The notes under the pieces: model-generated
The model's database searches: none
What the model was told of the DNA's origin: nothing
What the model saw: the letters and a program-made list of their open reading frames with translations, nothing else
Shown here: positions 1 through 6,978 of the stretch, piece by piece
How positions within the stretch are numbered: the stretch's first letter is position 1
Layout of the letters: every line of letters starts with the position of its first letter
Made by a program: the position numbers and the translations under genes
Assembly: GCA_024279575.1 (NCBI GenBank)
Contig: JAJRRJ010000197.1
Span: forward strand, 1-21,425
Source of the DNA: Alphaproteobacteria bacterium
GTDB taxonomy: Bacteria > Pseudomonadota > Alphaproteobacteria > Rhizobiales > Devosiaceae
Direction of reading: 5' to 3'
DNA length: 21,425 nt

Positions 1-1
1 C

Positions 2-388
2 CGGATGCCGCTCACATCCATTTCAGAGGCGGGGGAAACAATTAAGTTTATGGCGCCGCAAAATGACTGGCGGCAGCTCTTTGTTCTGGTCGTTCTGGCC
101 TATCCTCTTTCCGCTCTCTGGTTCAAACGTTCCCATGATATCAACCGATCAGGAATTCTTGTAACTATCTTCCTGATGGTGGCTGCACTGTCCTATATTG
201 TGGATATGTCAGGGCTTGGGTATATGGCCCCCCAAGTTGGTATGATGCAAATGGTGGAACGCACATGGCTTTCTACCCTTATTCAGGTTGCATATGGTAT
301 TTTTGCTGTGTATTTGCTGGTGACACTTGGGTTTTTTGCTGGCACAAAGGGCAGTAACCTTTATGGAAGCGACCCCCAGGGCGAATAG
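2..388 (+). CDS. DUF805-family membrane protein (5' end outside window)
   Basis: The reading frame is open to the left edge, so the true start probably lies outside the window; an internal ATG is at 5. The visible part (about 127 residues) carries membrane segments around residues 24-41, 51-68 and 89-110. It also has two hallmarks of DUF805: a short basic segment with WFKRSHDINRSG after the first visible helix, and a C-terminal GTKGSNLYGSDP. DUF805 proteins are small inner-membrane proteins of unknown function, and their N-terminal helix pair appears to be missing here. The stop is 14 bases before dapE, so the two are probably co-transcribed. Family assignment is fairly secure; no function is proposed. 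Confidence 0.75.
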   Translation, partial: RMPLTSISEAGETIKFMAPQNDWRQLFVLVVLAYPLSALWFKRSHDINRSGILVTIFLMVAALSYIVDMSGLGYMAPQVGMMQMVERTWLSTLIQVAYGIFAVYLLVTLGFFAGTKGSNLYGSDPQGE

Positions 389-402
389 AAAGAACAGCCT
401 AT

Positions 403-1572
403 ATGACAGTTGACAGCGATGCCGAAACCCCGGCCATCAAATTGCTTTGCGACCTTATCCGTTGCCCCTCCGTCACGCCAGTTGAGGCTGGCGTCCTGGA
501 CAGGGTTGAAGCCTTTTTAACCCAATGCGGGTTTACCTGCACCCGTGTAGTATTTGATGGGGACGGCTCCTATGCCGTTGACAATCTGTTTGCCACCGTG
601 GGCACCAGGGGACGCCATATTCTGTTTGGCGGGCATACCGATGTTGTGCCAGAAGGCAATCGCGAACACTGGACCCACGGACCGTTTTCCGCTGAAATAT
701 TGGATGGCACTATCTGGGGACGCGGTGCTGTAGATATGAAAAGCGGAGTGGCAGCATTTTGCGCCGCAGCTGCGCACCATATTCAAAGTAACCCGGAACA
801 GGATGGCATTATCTCGCTGGCTATCACCAATGATGAGGAAGCAGATTCCATCAACGGCACCAAAAAACTGATGGAATGGGCAAAAGAACAGGGCCATCGT
901 TTTGACTTTGCCATTGTGGGCGAGCCCAGTTCTGCCCACATTCTTGGGGACAATATCAAAATCGGGCGACGCGGCACGATATCTGGAATTGTTCATGTGA
1001 AAGGCAAACAGGGCCACTCTGCCTATCCCTACAGGGCGAAAAATCCGGTGCCGGTTCTGGCGCGTCTGGCCACAATTTTAAGCGAAACCAAACTTGATGA
1101 TGGCAGCAAGCATTTTGAAGCTTCAAACCTTGAAGTGACCTCAATTGATGTTGAAAACAAAGCCACTAACGTGATACCCGCAGAGGGACGATTGAATTTC
1201 AATATCCGGTTCAACGATCATTGGGACGGAGACAAAATTCGAAACTGGATTGAGCAACGACTTGTAGAAGTCACCACGGAGGGGGTAGAGGTAAGCTGGC
1301 GCCAGATTGCAGCGGTCGCTCAGTGTTTTATTTCTCCGGTGAGTAAAGATATTAATATTGTTCGCAATGCCGTTGAAAAAATTTCCGGGCAAAACCCCGA
1401 ACTTGCTACTTTCGGGGGCACCTCAGATGCACGTTTTATTGCCAACTACTGTCCGGTTGTTGAATGCGGGCTGGTGGGAAAAACCATGCACGAGGTCGAT
1501 GAACGGGTAGAAATTGAACAGGTCAACAAACTCACCCGAATTTATTTTGAAACACTGAAAAACTTTTTTTGA
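403..1572 (+). CDS. dapE: Succinyl-diaminopimelate desuccinylase
   Basis: Cytoplasmic di-zinc M20-family hydrolase that converts N-succinyl-LL-2,6-diaminopimelate to succinate and LL-diaminopimelate, in the succinylase route to meso-DAP and lysine. Length (389 aa) fits the family. Visible metal and catalytic residues: H78 and D80 in GGHTDVVPEG, D111 in GRGAVDMKSG, the catalytic pair E145-E146 in TNDEEADS, E174 in VGEPSS, and H363 in KTMHEVDE. Their spacing matches characterised DapE enzymes. The dimerisation (lid) domain occupies roughly residues 187-300, starting with GRRGTISG. The ATG at 403 is 14 bases after the upstream stop and lacks a strong Shine-Dalgarno, consistent with translation from a shared transcript. 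A small membrane protein follows after 22 bases. Confidence 0.97.
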   Translation: MTVDSDAETPAIKLLCDLIRCPSVTPVEAGVLDRVEAFLTQCGFTCTRVVFDGDGSYAVDNLFATVGTRGRHILFGGHTDVVPEGNREHWTHGPFSAEILDGTIWGRGAVDMKSGVAAFCAAAAHHIQSNPEQDGIISLAITNDEEADSINGTKKLMEWAKEQGHRFDFAIVGEPSSAHILGDNIKIGRRGTISGIVHVKGKQGHSAYPYRAKNPVPVLARLATILSETKLDDGSKHFEASNLEVTSIDVENKATNVIPAEGRLNFNIRFNDHWDGDKIRNWIEQRLVEVTTEGVEVSWRQIAAVAQCFISPVSKDINIVRNAVEKISGQNPELATFGGTSDARFIANYCPVVECGLVGKTMHEVDERVEIEQVNKLTRIYFETLKNFF

Positions 1573-1594
1573 GCCTCAGATTGAAACAAAACTT

Positions 1595-2170
1595 ATGAAC
1601 ACATTATTTTTCCATGAATTGAAAGACGCCGGACGGGGTATTATTGCGGTGTTAAAGGGCGAAAAAGACGCGAGTATCTATTTCGACCTGAGCTTGCGCG
1701 GTTTCGTGGGCAGTATGGTGGTGTTTTTAGTGGCAGCAACCTTTAATGCTTACCTGCCCGGCATAATGGAAGAAACCGGTCAGGCATCAGCACAGGACCG
1801 TCCGTCTCCAACGGCATCTATGGCAATTTTACTGGTGGCAGTTATTTTTACTTTCCAGACCGCTTTTGGGGCAATGGCACTTAAGCAATTCAATAAATTT
1901 GACGGGCTTATTCCTTATCTTGTGGTGAGCAACTGGGCGACATTCTTCTTCACTGCCGTCTTTGCCATCCTCAAATTGCTCAACCTGAGCGCCTTACCGC
2001 TTTTGCTGATTATGGCAATCGTGCTGATTTTGTCTGAAATCAATATTTTGCGACTGATCATAGGGCTGAAACCCGTTCAGATCGCCATGTTCATCATCGC
2101 CCAGTTTGTGGGGGCGCTGACGGGTCTGATGTTGCTGACCGGGGTTTTTCCCGATGTGGTTTTGGTCTGA
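1595..2170 (+). CDS. Small multi-pass membrane protein, function unknown
   Basis: A 191-residue protein with an amphipathic N-terminal stretch (residues 1-30, containing FHELKDAGRGIIAVLKGEKD) and about four to five hydrophobic helices near residues 34-53, 75-95, 106-127, 133-151 and 160-185. It resembles Yip1-like small membrane proteins in layout, but I do not recognise a diagnostic motif, and this is only a structural impression. A gene of this kind between dapE and truA is, as far as I recall, common in Rhizobiales. It starts 22 bases after dapE, so it is probably the last gene of the DUF805-dapE transcript. It converges on truA with 38 bases between stops, and no clear terminator hairpin is visible there. 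Confidence 0.75.
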   Translation: MNTLFFHELKDAGRGIIAVLKGEKDASIYFDLSLRGFVGSMVVFLVAATFNAYLPGIMEETGQASAQDRPSPTASMAILLVAVIFTFQTAFGAMALKQFNKFDGLIPYLVVSNWATFFFTAVFAILKLLNLSALPLLLIMAIVLILSEINILRLIIGLKPVQIAMFIIAQFVGALTGLMLLTGVFPDVVLV

Positions 2171-2208
2171 ATTCACGCAAGGTCGATACGCGCGGGGTTC
2201 TAGAGGGG

Positions 2209-2946
2209 CTAATAGTCAACCTGCGTCAAATACAATCCGCACGCAGGGGCCATTGAGCCGCACCAGGATCGGTTTTTGGCTTCAAGGGCATTTTTCAAAT
2301 CAGCGGCCTGCCATTTTCCATCGCCCACCATTCGCAGGGAACCGGCAAACGAGCGCACCTGATGATGTAAAAAACTGCGGGCATTGAGATTGATGAATAC
2401 AATGTCGCCCTTTCGTATCACCTCTATCCGGTCCAGCGTGCGCACGGGGGACTTTGCCTGACATTCTGCGGCACGAAAGGTGGTAAAATCATGGTTCCCC
2501 ACCAGACATTGCGCCGCCTCGTGCATGGCAATTTCATCAAGGGGAGCAGGCACATGCCAAAGGCGATCAACATCTAAAGTGGGGCGGGCGCGCCGGTTGA
2601 GAATTTTATAGGTGTAGTATCGGGCAGAGGCGGAAAAACGCGCCTCAAACTCCTCACTCACCTCTTTTGCATCCACCACAATAATTGGTTCAGGCTTCAA
2701 ATGGAAATTGAGCGCTTCGCCAACACGAAACGCATCCCACTGCCGATCCAGGTCAAAATGCACCACCTGCCCCAACGCATGAACGCCCGCATCAGTTCTC
2801 CCGGCGGCCTGTGTATCCACCCTTTGCCCTGAAAAACCCTCAATGGCATTTTCCAGATGGGTTTGAACGCTAGGTAAATCAGGCTGGCGCTGCCAACCGT
2901 GATAATTCGTTCCATCATATTCAAGGGTCAGGCAATCTCTGGGCAT
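2209..2946 (-). CDS. truA: tRNA pseudouridine(38-40) synthase TruA
   Basis: Converts uridines 38, 39 and 40 in the anticodon stem of many tRNAs to pseudouridine. The 245-residue length is normal. The N-terminal LEYDGTNYHGWQRQ and the catalytic motif AAGRTDAGVHALGQV are present, with catalytic aspartate D52. The second half holds the conserved HHQVRSFAGSLRMVGDGKW segment. It is the last gene of the def-fmt-truA group on the minus strand, and its start lies only 2 bases after the fmt stop, so the two are translationally close. The C-terminus ends in TQVDY. Confidence 0.96.
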   Translation of the reverse strand: MPRDCLTLEYDGTNYHGWQRQPDLPSVQTHLENAIEGFSGQRVDTQAAGRTDAGVHALGQVVHFDLDRQWDAFRVGEALNFHLKPEPIIVVDAKEVSEEFEARFSASARYYTYKILNRRARPTLDVDRLWHVPAPLDEIAMHEAAQCLVGNHDFTTFRAAECQAKSPVRTLDRIEVIRKGDIVFINLNARSFLHHQVRSFAGSLRMVGDGKWQAADLKNALEAKNRSWCGSMAPACGLYLTQVDY

Positions 2947-2948
2947 AA

Positions 2949-3881
2949 TCAGGGGCTTTCCAATTGCTGCCCGGTCATGTCCCCGGCTCCGCGCGCAAAG
3001 TCCGATACACTCATGGGTGCTTTGCCGGCACGTTGAACTTCAATAATTTTAATGGCATTTTTCCCGCAGGCGACAACCAGATCCTGTGACAAAATCTGCC
3101 CTGCTGTGCCCGATCCTTTTGCCAATTGCGCGCGTAATATTTTGACCCGAACCTGGTTACCTTTGATGGGAAAATTACACCAGGCACCGGGAAAGGGGGA
3201 AAGCCCGTGAATGAGGGGGAGTAACTGAGAGGCGGGAAGGGTCCAGTTTATCGCAGCTTCTGATTTTTCAATTTTTTTGGCATAGGTAACGCCCTCTTCA
3301 CTCTGAGGGGTAAACCTCAAATTTCCCTGCTCAAGGGTTGATAGCGTTTTCCCCATCATCACTGCACCCAAATGCATCATTTTATCGTGCAGATCACCCG
3401 AAGTCATATCCGGGGTGATGGCAATGGGGGTCGAAGCGCAAACAGCACCGGTATCCAACCCGGTTTCCATGGCCATGACCTGAATAGCGGTTTGGGTGTC
3501 CCCGGCCATAATAGCGCGCTGAATGGGAGCAGCACCGCGCCAGCGTGGCAAAGCGGACCCGTGCAGATTCAAACAACCATATTTTGGCGCATCAAGCACG
3601 AGTTTGGGCAATAAAAGCCCATAGGCAACCACAATCGCCAAATCGGCATTGTGATCAGCAAATCGAACCTGCTCATGCTCAGATTTCAGGCTTTCAGGAA
3701 AAAAAACCGGGACATCAGCGCTCAGCGCGGCTAAATGCACGGGGCTTTTTCTATCCTGTTTTCCCCTTCCCGCCGGGCGCGGGGGCTGGGTGTAACAGGC
3801 AACAATTTCATGACCGTCAGACAACAGTTGCTCAAAAGTGGGGATGCCAAATTCAGGGGTTCCCATGAATATTATGCGCAT
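2949..3881 (-). CDS. fmt: Methionyl-tRNA formyltransferase
   Basis: Transfers a formyl group from 10-formyl-tetrahydrofolate to the amino group of Met-tRNA(fMet), enabling bacterial initiation. 310 residues, typical length. The N-terminal Rossmann-like domain begins MRIIFMGTPEFG. The formyl-THF and catalytic motif is CLNLHGSALPRWRGAAPIQR, with N105 and H107; the third catalytic residue D143 lies in METGLDTGAV. The C-terminal OB-like tRNA-binding domain starts near residue 205 (KIEKSEAAINW). It lies between def (36-base gap) and truA (2-base gap). The conserved pairing with def makes sense because def removes the formyl group that Fmt adds. A 14-base palindrome sits in the def-fmt gap. Confidence 0.97.
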   Translation of the reverse strand: MRIIFMGTPEFGIPTFEQLLSDGHEIVACYTQPPRPAGRGKQDRKSPVHLAALSADVPVFFPESLKSEHEQVRFADHNADLAIVVAYGLLLPKLVLDAPKYGCLNLHGSALPRWRGAAPIQRAIMAGDTQTAIQVMAMETGLDTGAVCASTPIAITPDMTSGDLHDKMMHLGAVMMGKTLSTLEQGNLRFTPQSEEGVTYAKKIEKSEAAINWTLPASQLLPLIHGLSPFPGAWCNFPIKGNQVRVKILRAQLAKGSGTAGQILSQDLVVACGKNAIKIIEVQRAGKAPMSVSDFARGAGDMTGQQLESP

Positions 3882-3917
3882 TTTTCTGCTCGCTTGTTCA
3901 AGCGCAATTTACAAAAA

Positions 3918-4511
3918 TCATTGCGCTGCATGTTTGGCAGCTTTTTTGAACTTTTTTGTAACCCGTTCGCGCTTGAGGCGGGAAAGATAGTCAATAAACA
4001 ACTTACCATCCAGATGATCCACTTCGTGCTGTACGCAGGTGGAGAGCAGTCCTTCAATATCTCGTGTTACCGTGTTTCCCTCCAGATCAGTGTAGCGCAC
4101 TGTGCATGATTTTGGGCGTTCCACATCCTCATAATATTCAGGAATGGACAGACATCCCTCCTCATAGATCGACAACTCGTCTGAAAATTTAATTATTTTC
4201 GGGTTGATCATAGCGATGGGTTCAGGATCAGGATCGGGCAGCGTGTCCTCTTGTTCCCCTTCGCCGTCAAAATCCTGACCGCCACTTTCTTCATCACCTT
4301 CTTCATCTTTTGCCCGCATGGCACAATCCACAACAATCACCCGCTCCATTACTCCGATCTGGGGAGCTGCAAGGCCAATGCCGGGGGCATCATACATAGT
4401 GTCAAACATATCCTTAACCAGGGTTTTGATCCGTTGGTCAATTTTGCTTACCGGTTTTGTTTGTTGCCGAAGGCGCGGGTCCGGAATTACCAGTATTTCT
4501 CGTAAAGGCAT
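3918..4511 (-). CDS. def: Peptide deformylase with acidic insertion
   Basis: Metal-dependent hydrolase that removes the N-formyl group from nascent proteins. All three conserved motifs are present: motif 1 GIGLAAPQIG (residues 44-53), motif 2 EGCLSIP with metal ligand C120, and motif 3 QHEVDHLDG with ligands H162 and H166 and catalytic E163. The lysine-rich C-terminus (RLKRERVTKKFKKAAKHAA) resembles ribosome-binding tails of other deformylases. At 197 residues it is longer than the usual roughly 170. The extra length is an acidic segment around residues 67-98, with 15 Asp/Glu in 32 residues, between motifs 1 and 2. First gene of the def-fmt-truA group. An AGGA lies about 10 bases before the ATG. 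Confidence 0.95.
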   Translation of the reverse strand: MPLREILVIPDPRLRQQTKPVSKIDQRIKTLVKDMFDTMYDAPGIGLAAPQIGVMERVIVVDCAMRAKDEEGDEESGGQDFDGEGEQEDTLPDPDPEPIAMINPKIIKFSDELSIYEEGCLSIPEYYEDVERPKSCTVRYTDLEGNTVTRDIEGLLSTCVQHEVDHLDGKLFIDYLSRLKRERVTKKFKKAAKHAAQ

Positions 4512-4549
4512 CTGAGTTGTAATCCTGTGGTCAATTTATAAACTGTGAT

Positions 4550-4801
4550 ATGGGGATTTTGGCAGGTTTGGTCAACACTCAATTACAGTTTGTGACGAGT
4601 TTGTATTTGCATCAAAACTTACGCGAATCGGATAGTTTACCGGTTATGGATACAATCATCTTAACTCTGGGCGCCTATGATGTGAGCGCGGGATGGGCTA
4701 TTGCGCTTGCAATTGGGGCCGTTTTTTTTGCTTTTATTGCACTGCTGATTGTGTTGCTTGGCAATAATCGAGCGCAAATTGAAGCGGCATCTGAGCTGTA
4801 A
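4550..4801 (+). CDS. rmuC: N-terminal fragment of rmuC, ended by an in-frame TAA
   Basis: This open frame encodes a single membrane segment (residues about 48-71, AGWAIALAIGAVFFAFIALL) followed by NNRAQIEAASEL and TAA at 4799-4801. After the stop, the same frame continues without interruption through 24 codons into the large RmuC reading frame. It reads KARLAPQIEEKNQ onward, a natural continuation of the coiled coil. RmuC proteins normally have exactly this layout of an N-terminal membrane anchor, coiled coil and nuclease-like domain, so this is the detached anchor of one gene. The ATG at 4648 (MDTIILTLGAYDVS) fits family N-termini better than 4550. The bases before 4648 would then be the promoter region divergent from def. 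Confidence 0.6.
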   Translation: MGILAGLVNTQLQFVTSLYLHQNLRESDSLPVMDTIILTLGAYDVSAGWAIALAIGAVFFAFIALLIVLLGNNRAQIEAASEL

Positions 4802-4873
4802 AAGGCCCGGCTTGCTCCCCAAATTGAGGAAAAAAATCAACTAATTGACAAGCAGGAAAAAGAACTGGCCCAT

Positions 4874-6034
4874 ATGCGCCAGTTCCATACTTCCTTAGAA
4901 GCACAAAATACGGGCTTAAAAGTTCGACTTCAAGAACAGGCCAAGCAAAATGCCTATGTGCAGGAACAGATGCAGGGACAATTCAAGCTGCTGGCCGAAG
5001 ATGTTTTAACCTCGCAAAGCGAAAAGTTCTCCAAGCAAAACCGTGAGCAGGTGGACAATCTGCTCAAACCCCTGCGGGAAAAAATAGGCGAATTTCAAAA
5101 GCAGAGCCATGAGGGAGCAGCGCAACTGGCCGAACAAATGAAAACGCTCACCCGGGACAGTTTACGCATGAGTGAGGAAGCAACGAACCTTACGCGCGCA
5201 CTGAAGGGCAGCTCGCAGGTGCAGGGGGCGTGGGGGGAAATGATCCTCTCCAATATCCTTGAAAAGTCCGGTCTGGTCGAGGGCGAACAATTTCTTACCC
5301 AGCAGTCCCATCAGGGTGAAGGGGGTACACGGGTACGCACCGATGTGGAAGTCATGTTCCCCAATGGGGACAAAATGGTGATTGATTCAAAGGTTTCTCT
5401 GGTCGCCTTTGAAGCCTATTGCAATTGCGATGATGAGGAAGCGCGCATCAGCCATCTGCGTGAGCATATTGTGTCGATCAAGGGACATATAAAAACTCTT
5501 GGGGAAAAGGATTATCAGGTTCATTCGCGCAGCGGATTTGATTTTGTGATGATGTTTATACCTATCGAAGCGGCATTTTCAGCCGCATTTGAGGCCGATA
5601 GTTCGCTGATAGACTTTGCCATGGCAAAAAATGTTTATATCACCACACCCACCACTTTGATGGTGGCGTTGCGCACCGTGCGCAATGTGTGGGACATTGA
5701 AACCCGCAACAAAAACGCTGAGATTATTGCTGAACGCGCCGGGCATTTATATGACAAGGTTTCGGGATTTCTTACCAGTATGGACAAGTTGGACAAAAAT
5801 CTTGCGGGGGCGCAAAAAAGTTTTGACGAAGCCAAAAGTCAACTCACCTCAGGACGCGGCAGCGTGGTGCGCCAAGTGGAGTTGCTACAAAAACTGGGTG
5901 CAAAAACCAACAAACCCATCCCCCCCTCATGGAAGGAAGAGGGGGATGTTATTGCTCCGCCCCCCCAAAGCAACGACACCGAAGAATTTGTCCCTGAATT
6001 TTTAATGTCGCCGGAAGAAAAACCGACAAAATAG
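4874..6034 (+). CDS. rmuC: DNA recombination protein RmuC, coiled coil plus catalytic domain (anchor cut off by upstream stop)
   Basis: RmuC family protein (COG1322), linked in E. coli to limiting recombination at inverted repeats and predicted to carry a PD-(D/E)xK nuclease-like fold. Residues 1-110 are coiled coil. The RmuC domain covers about 115-350, with TRVRTDVEVMFPNGDK and VIDSKVS holding the predicted catalytic D..(D)xK residues, and conserved VMMFIPIEAAF, TTPTTLMVALRTV and GRGSVVRQVELLQKLG. The frame continues upstream past a TAA (4799-4801) into a membrane anchor, so the ancestral gene runs from about 4648 to 6034. No ATG, GTG or TTG lies in frame between the stop and 4874. The nearest AGGA (4854) is 16 bases away, so initiation at 4874 would be poor. 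It may be a recent nonsense mutant, a sequence error, or a reinitiated product. It abuts recR stop to stop. Confidence 0.8.
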   Translation: MRQFHTSLEAQNTGLKVRLQEQAKQNAYVQEQMQGQFKLLAEDVLTSQSEKFSKQNREQVDNLLKPLREKIGEFQKQSHEGAAQLAEQMKTLTRDSLRMSEEATNLTRALKGSSQVQGAWGEMILSNILEKSGLVEGEQFLTQQSHQGEGGTRVRTDVEVMFPNGDKMVIDSKVSLVAFEAYCNCDDEEARISHLREHIVSIKGHIKTLGEKDYQVHSRSGFDFVMMFIPIEAAFSAAFEADSSLIDFAMAKNVYITTPTTLMVALRTVRNVWDIETRNKNAEIIAERAGHLYDKVSGFLTSMDKLDKNLAGAQKSFDEAKSQLTSGRGSVVRQVELLQKLGAKTNKPIPPSWKEEGDVIAPPPQSNDTEEFVPEFLMSPEEKPTK

Positions 6035-6634
6035 TTAAATTTTGGTCCGCGCCTTTAATGCCTGACTGAGCGTGCCCTCATCCAGATAATCCAATTCACC
6101 ACCTACTGGCACCCCATGGGCCAGCCGGGTAATCTTTATATCCATTGCCGCAAGGCGATCTGTAATGAAATGGGCGGTGGTCTGCCCCTCAACCGTGGCG
6201 TTAACCGCCAGCACGACTTCAGCAAACTCATGCGCACGCGCGATCAGCGTGTCTATCGCCAAATCCTCAGGGCCAATGCCATCGAGCGGAGACAATACAC
6301 CCCCCAATACATGATAACGCACCGGCCCTACAGAGGCACGTTCCATGGCCCACAGGTCCGACACATCCTCAACGACAAGTAACATTAAGTTTTGCGACCG
6401 GCGCGGATCTACGCAGATATTGCACGGGGAAACCGTATCCACATTGCCACAAATTTCGCACTCTACCACCGCCTCCAATGCCCGCTGGATAGCCTGGGAA
6501 AGGGGGAGCATCAAACTGTCTTTACGCTTGATGAGATGAAGCACCGCACGGCGGGCCGAGCGCGGGCCAAGTCCGGGCAACCGCGCCAGAAGCTGGATGA
6601 GCTGTTCGATTTCGCTGCCGCCGGTGTGCATCAT
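6035..6634 (-). CDS. recR: Recombination mediator protein RecR
   Basis: Part of the RecFOR pathway, helping to load RecA onto gapped single-stranded DNA. 199 residues, normal length. Helix-hairpin-helix near residues 17-30 (ARLPGLGPRSARRA); zinc finger with C59, C62, C71 and C74 (CEICGN...CNIC); Toprim domain starting LLVVEDVSD with E90 and containing GGVLSPLDGIGPEDL; C-terminal LAHGVPVGGELDYLDEGTL. It is the last gene of the dnaX-ybaB-recR operon, beginning 20 bases after ybaB, a widely conserved arrangement linking the clamp-loader gene with recombination functions. Its stop codon TTA(-) at 6035 directly abuts the convergent rmuC stop. Confidence 0.97.
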   Translation of the reverse strand: MMHTGGSEIEQLIQLLARLPGLGPRSARRAVLHLIKRKDSLMLPLSQAIQRALEAVVECEICGNVDTVSPCNICVDPRRSQNLMLLVVEDVSDLWAMERASVGPVRYHVLGGVLSPLDGIGPEDLAIDTLIARAHEFAEVVLAVNATVEGQTTAHFITDRLAAMDIKITRLAHGVPVGGELDYLDEGTLSQALKARTKI

Positions 6635-6654
6635 TTGTACAAAAACCCCTGCCG

Positions 6655-6978
6655 TTAGAACGGCAATTTCATACCCGGCGGAATAGGCAGACCGGCGGTC
6701 AATTCTTTCATTTTTTCCTGCTTGGCAGTTTCGGCCTTAGCCAGTGCATCGGCATGGGCGGCAATTATCAAATCCTCAAGGATTTCACCCTCTTCGGGCT
6801 GGAGCAAACTACGGTCAATTTTCAGCCCCTTTAGTTCCCCTTTTCCAGAAAGAGAAACATAAACCATGCCGCCCCCGGAGGAGCCTTCAACCACAGTGTT
6901 TTCAATCTCGATTTGCATTTCTTCCATTTTGGCCTGCATTTCCTGCATTTTGCCCATCATGCCCATTATGTCTTTCAT
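6655..6978 (-). CDS. ybaB: YbaB/EbfC family nucleoid-associated protein
   Basis: Small DNA-binding protein of the YbaB/EbfC family, which binds DNA as a tweezer-shaped dimer and is proposed to be a nucleoid-associated factor. 107 residues. The Met/Gln/Glu-rich N-terminal helix (MKDIMGMMGKMQEMQAKME) is typical, followed by the small beta domain with VVEGSSGGGMVYVSLSGKGELKGLKID and the C-terminal helix with LEDLIIAAHADALAKAE. The C-terminal tail GLPIPPGMKLPF is also typical. The start codon overlaps the dnaX stop by four bases (ATGA), indicating translational coupling. recR follows after 20 bases. Confidence 0.96.
   Translation of the reverse strand: MKDIMGMMGKMQEMQAKMEEMQIEIENTVVEGSSGGGMVYVSLSGKGELKGLKIDRSLLQPEEGEILEDLIIAAHADALAKAETAKQEKMKELTAGLPIPPGMKLPF

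Noticed and set aside
517..1017. A 166-codon open frame antisense to dapE
   Set aside because: It lies wholly inside a highly conserved dapE region, has no ribosome site or recognisable domain, and is best read as a shadow frame.
2154..2387. A 77-codon frame overlapping the end of the membrane protein gene and the 3' end of truA
   Set aside because: It overlaps two well-supported genes; its composition is not protein-like and it has no ribosome site.
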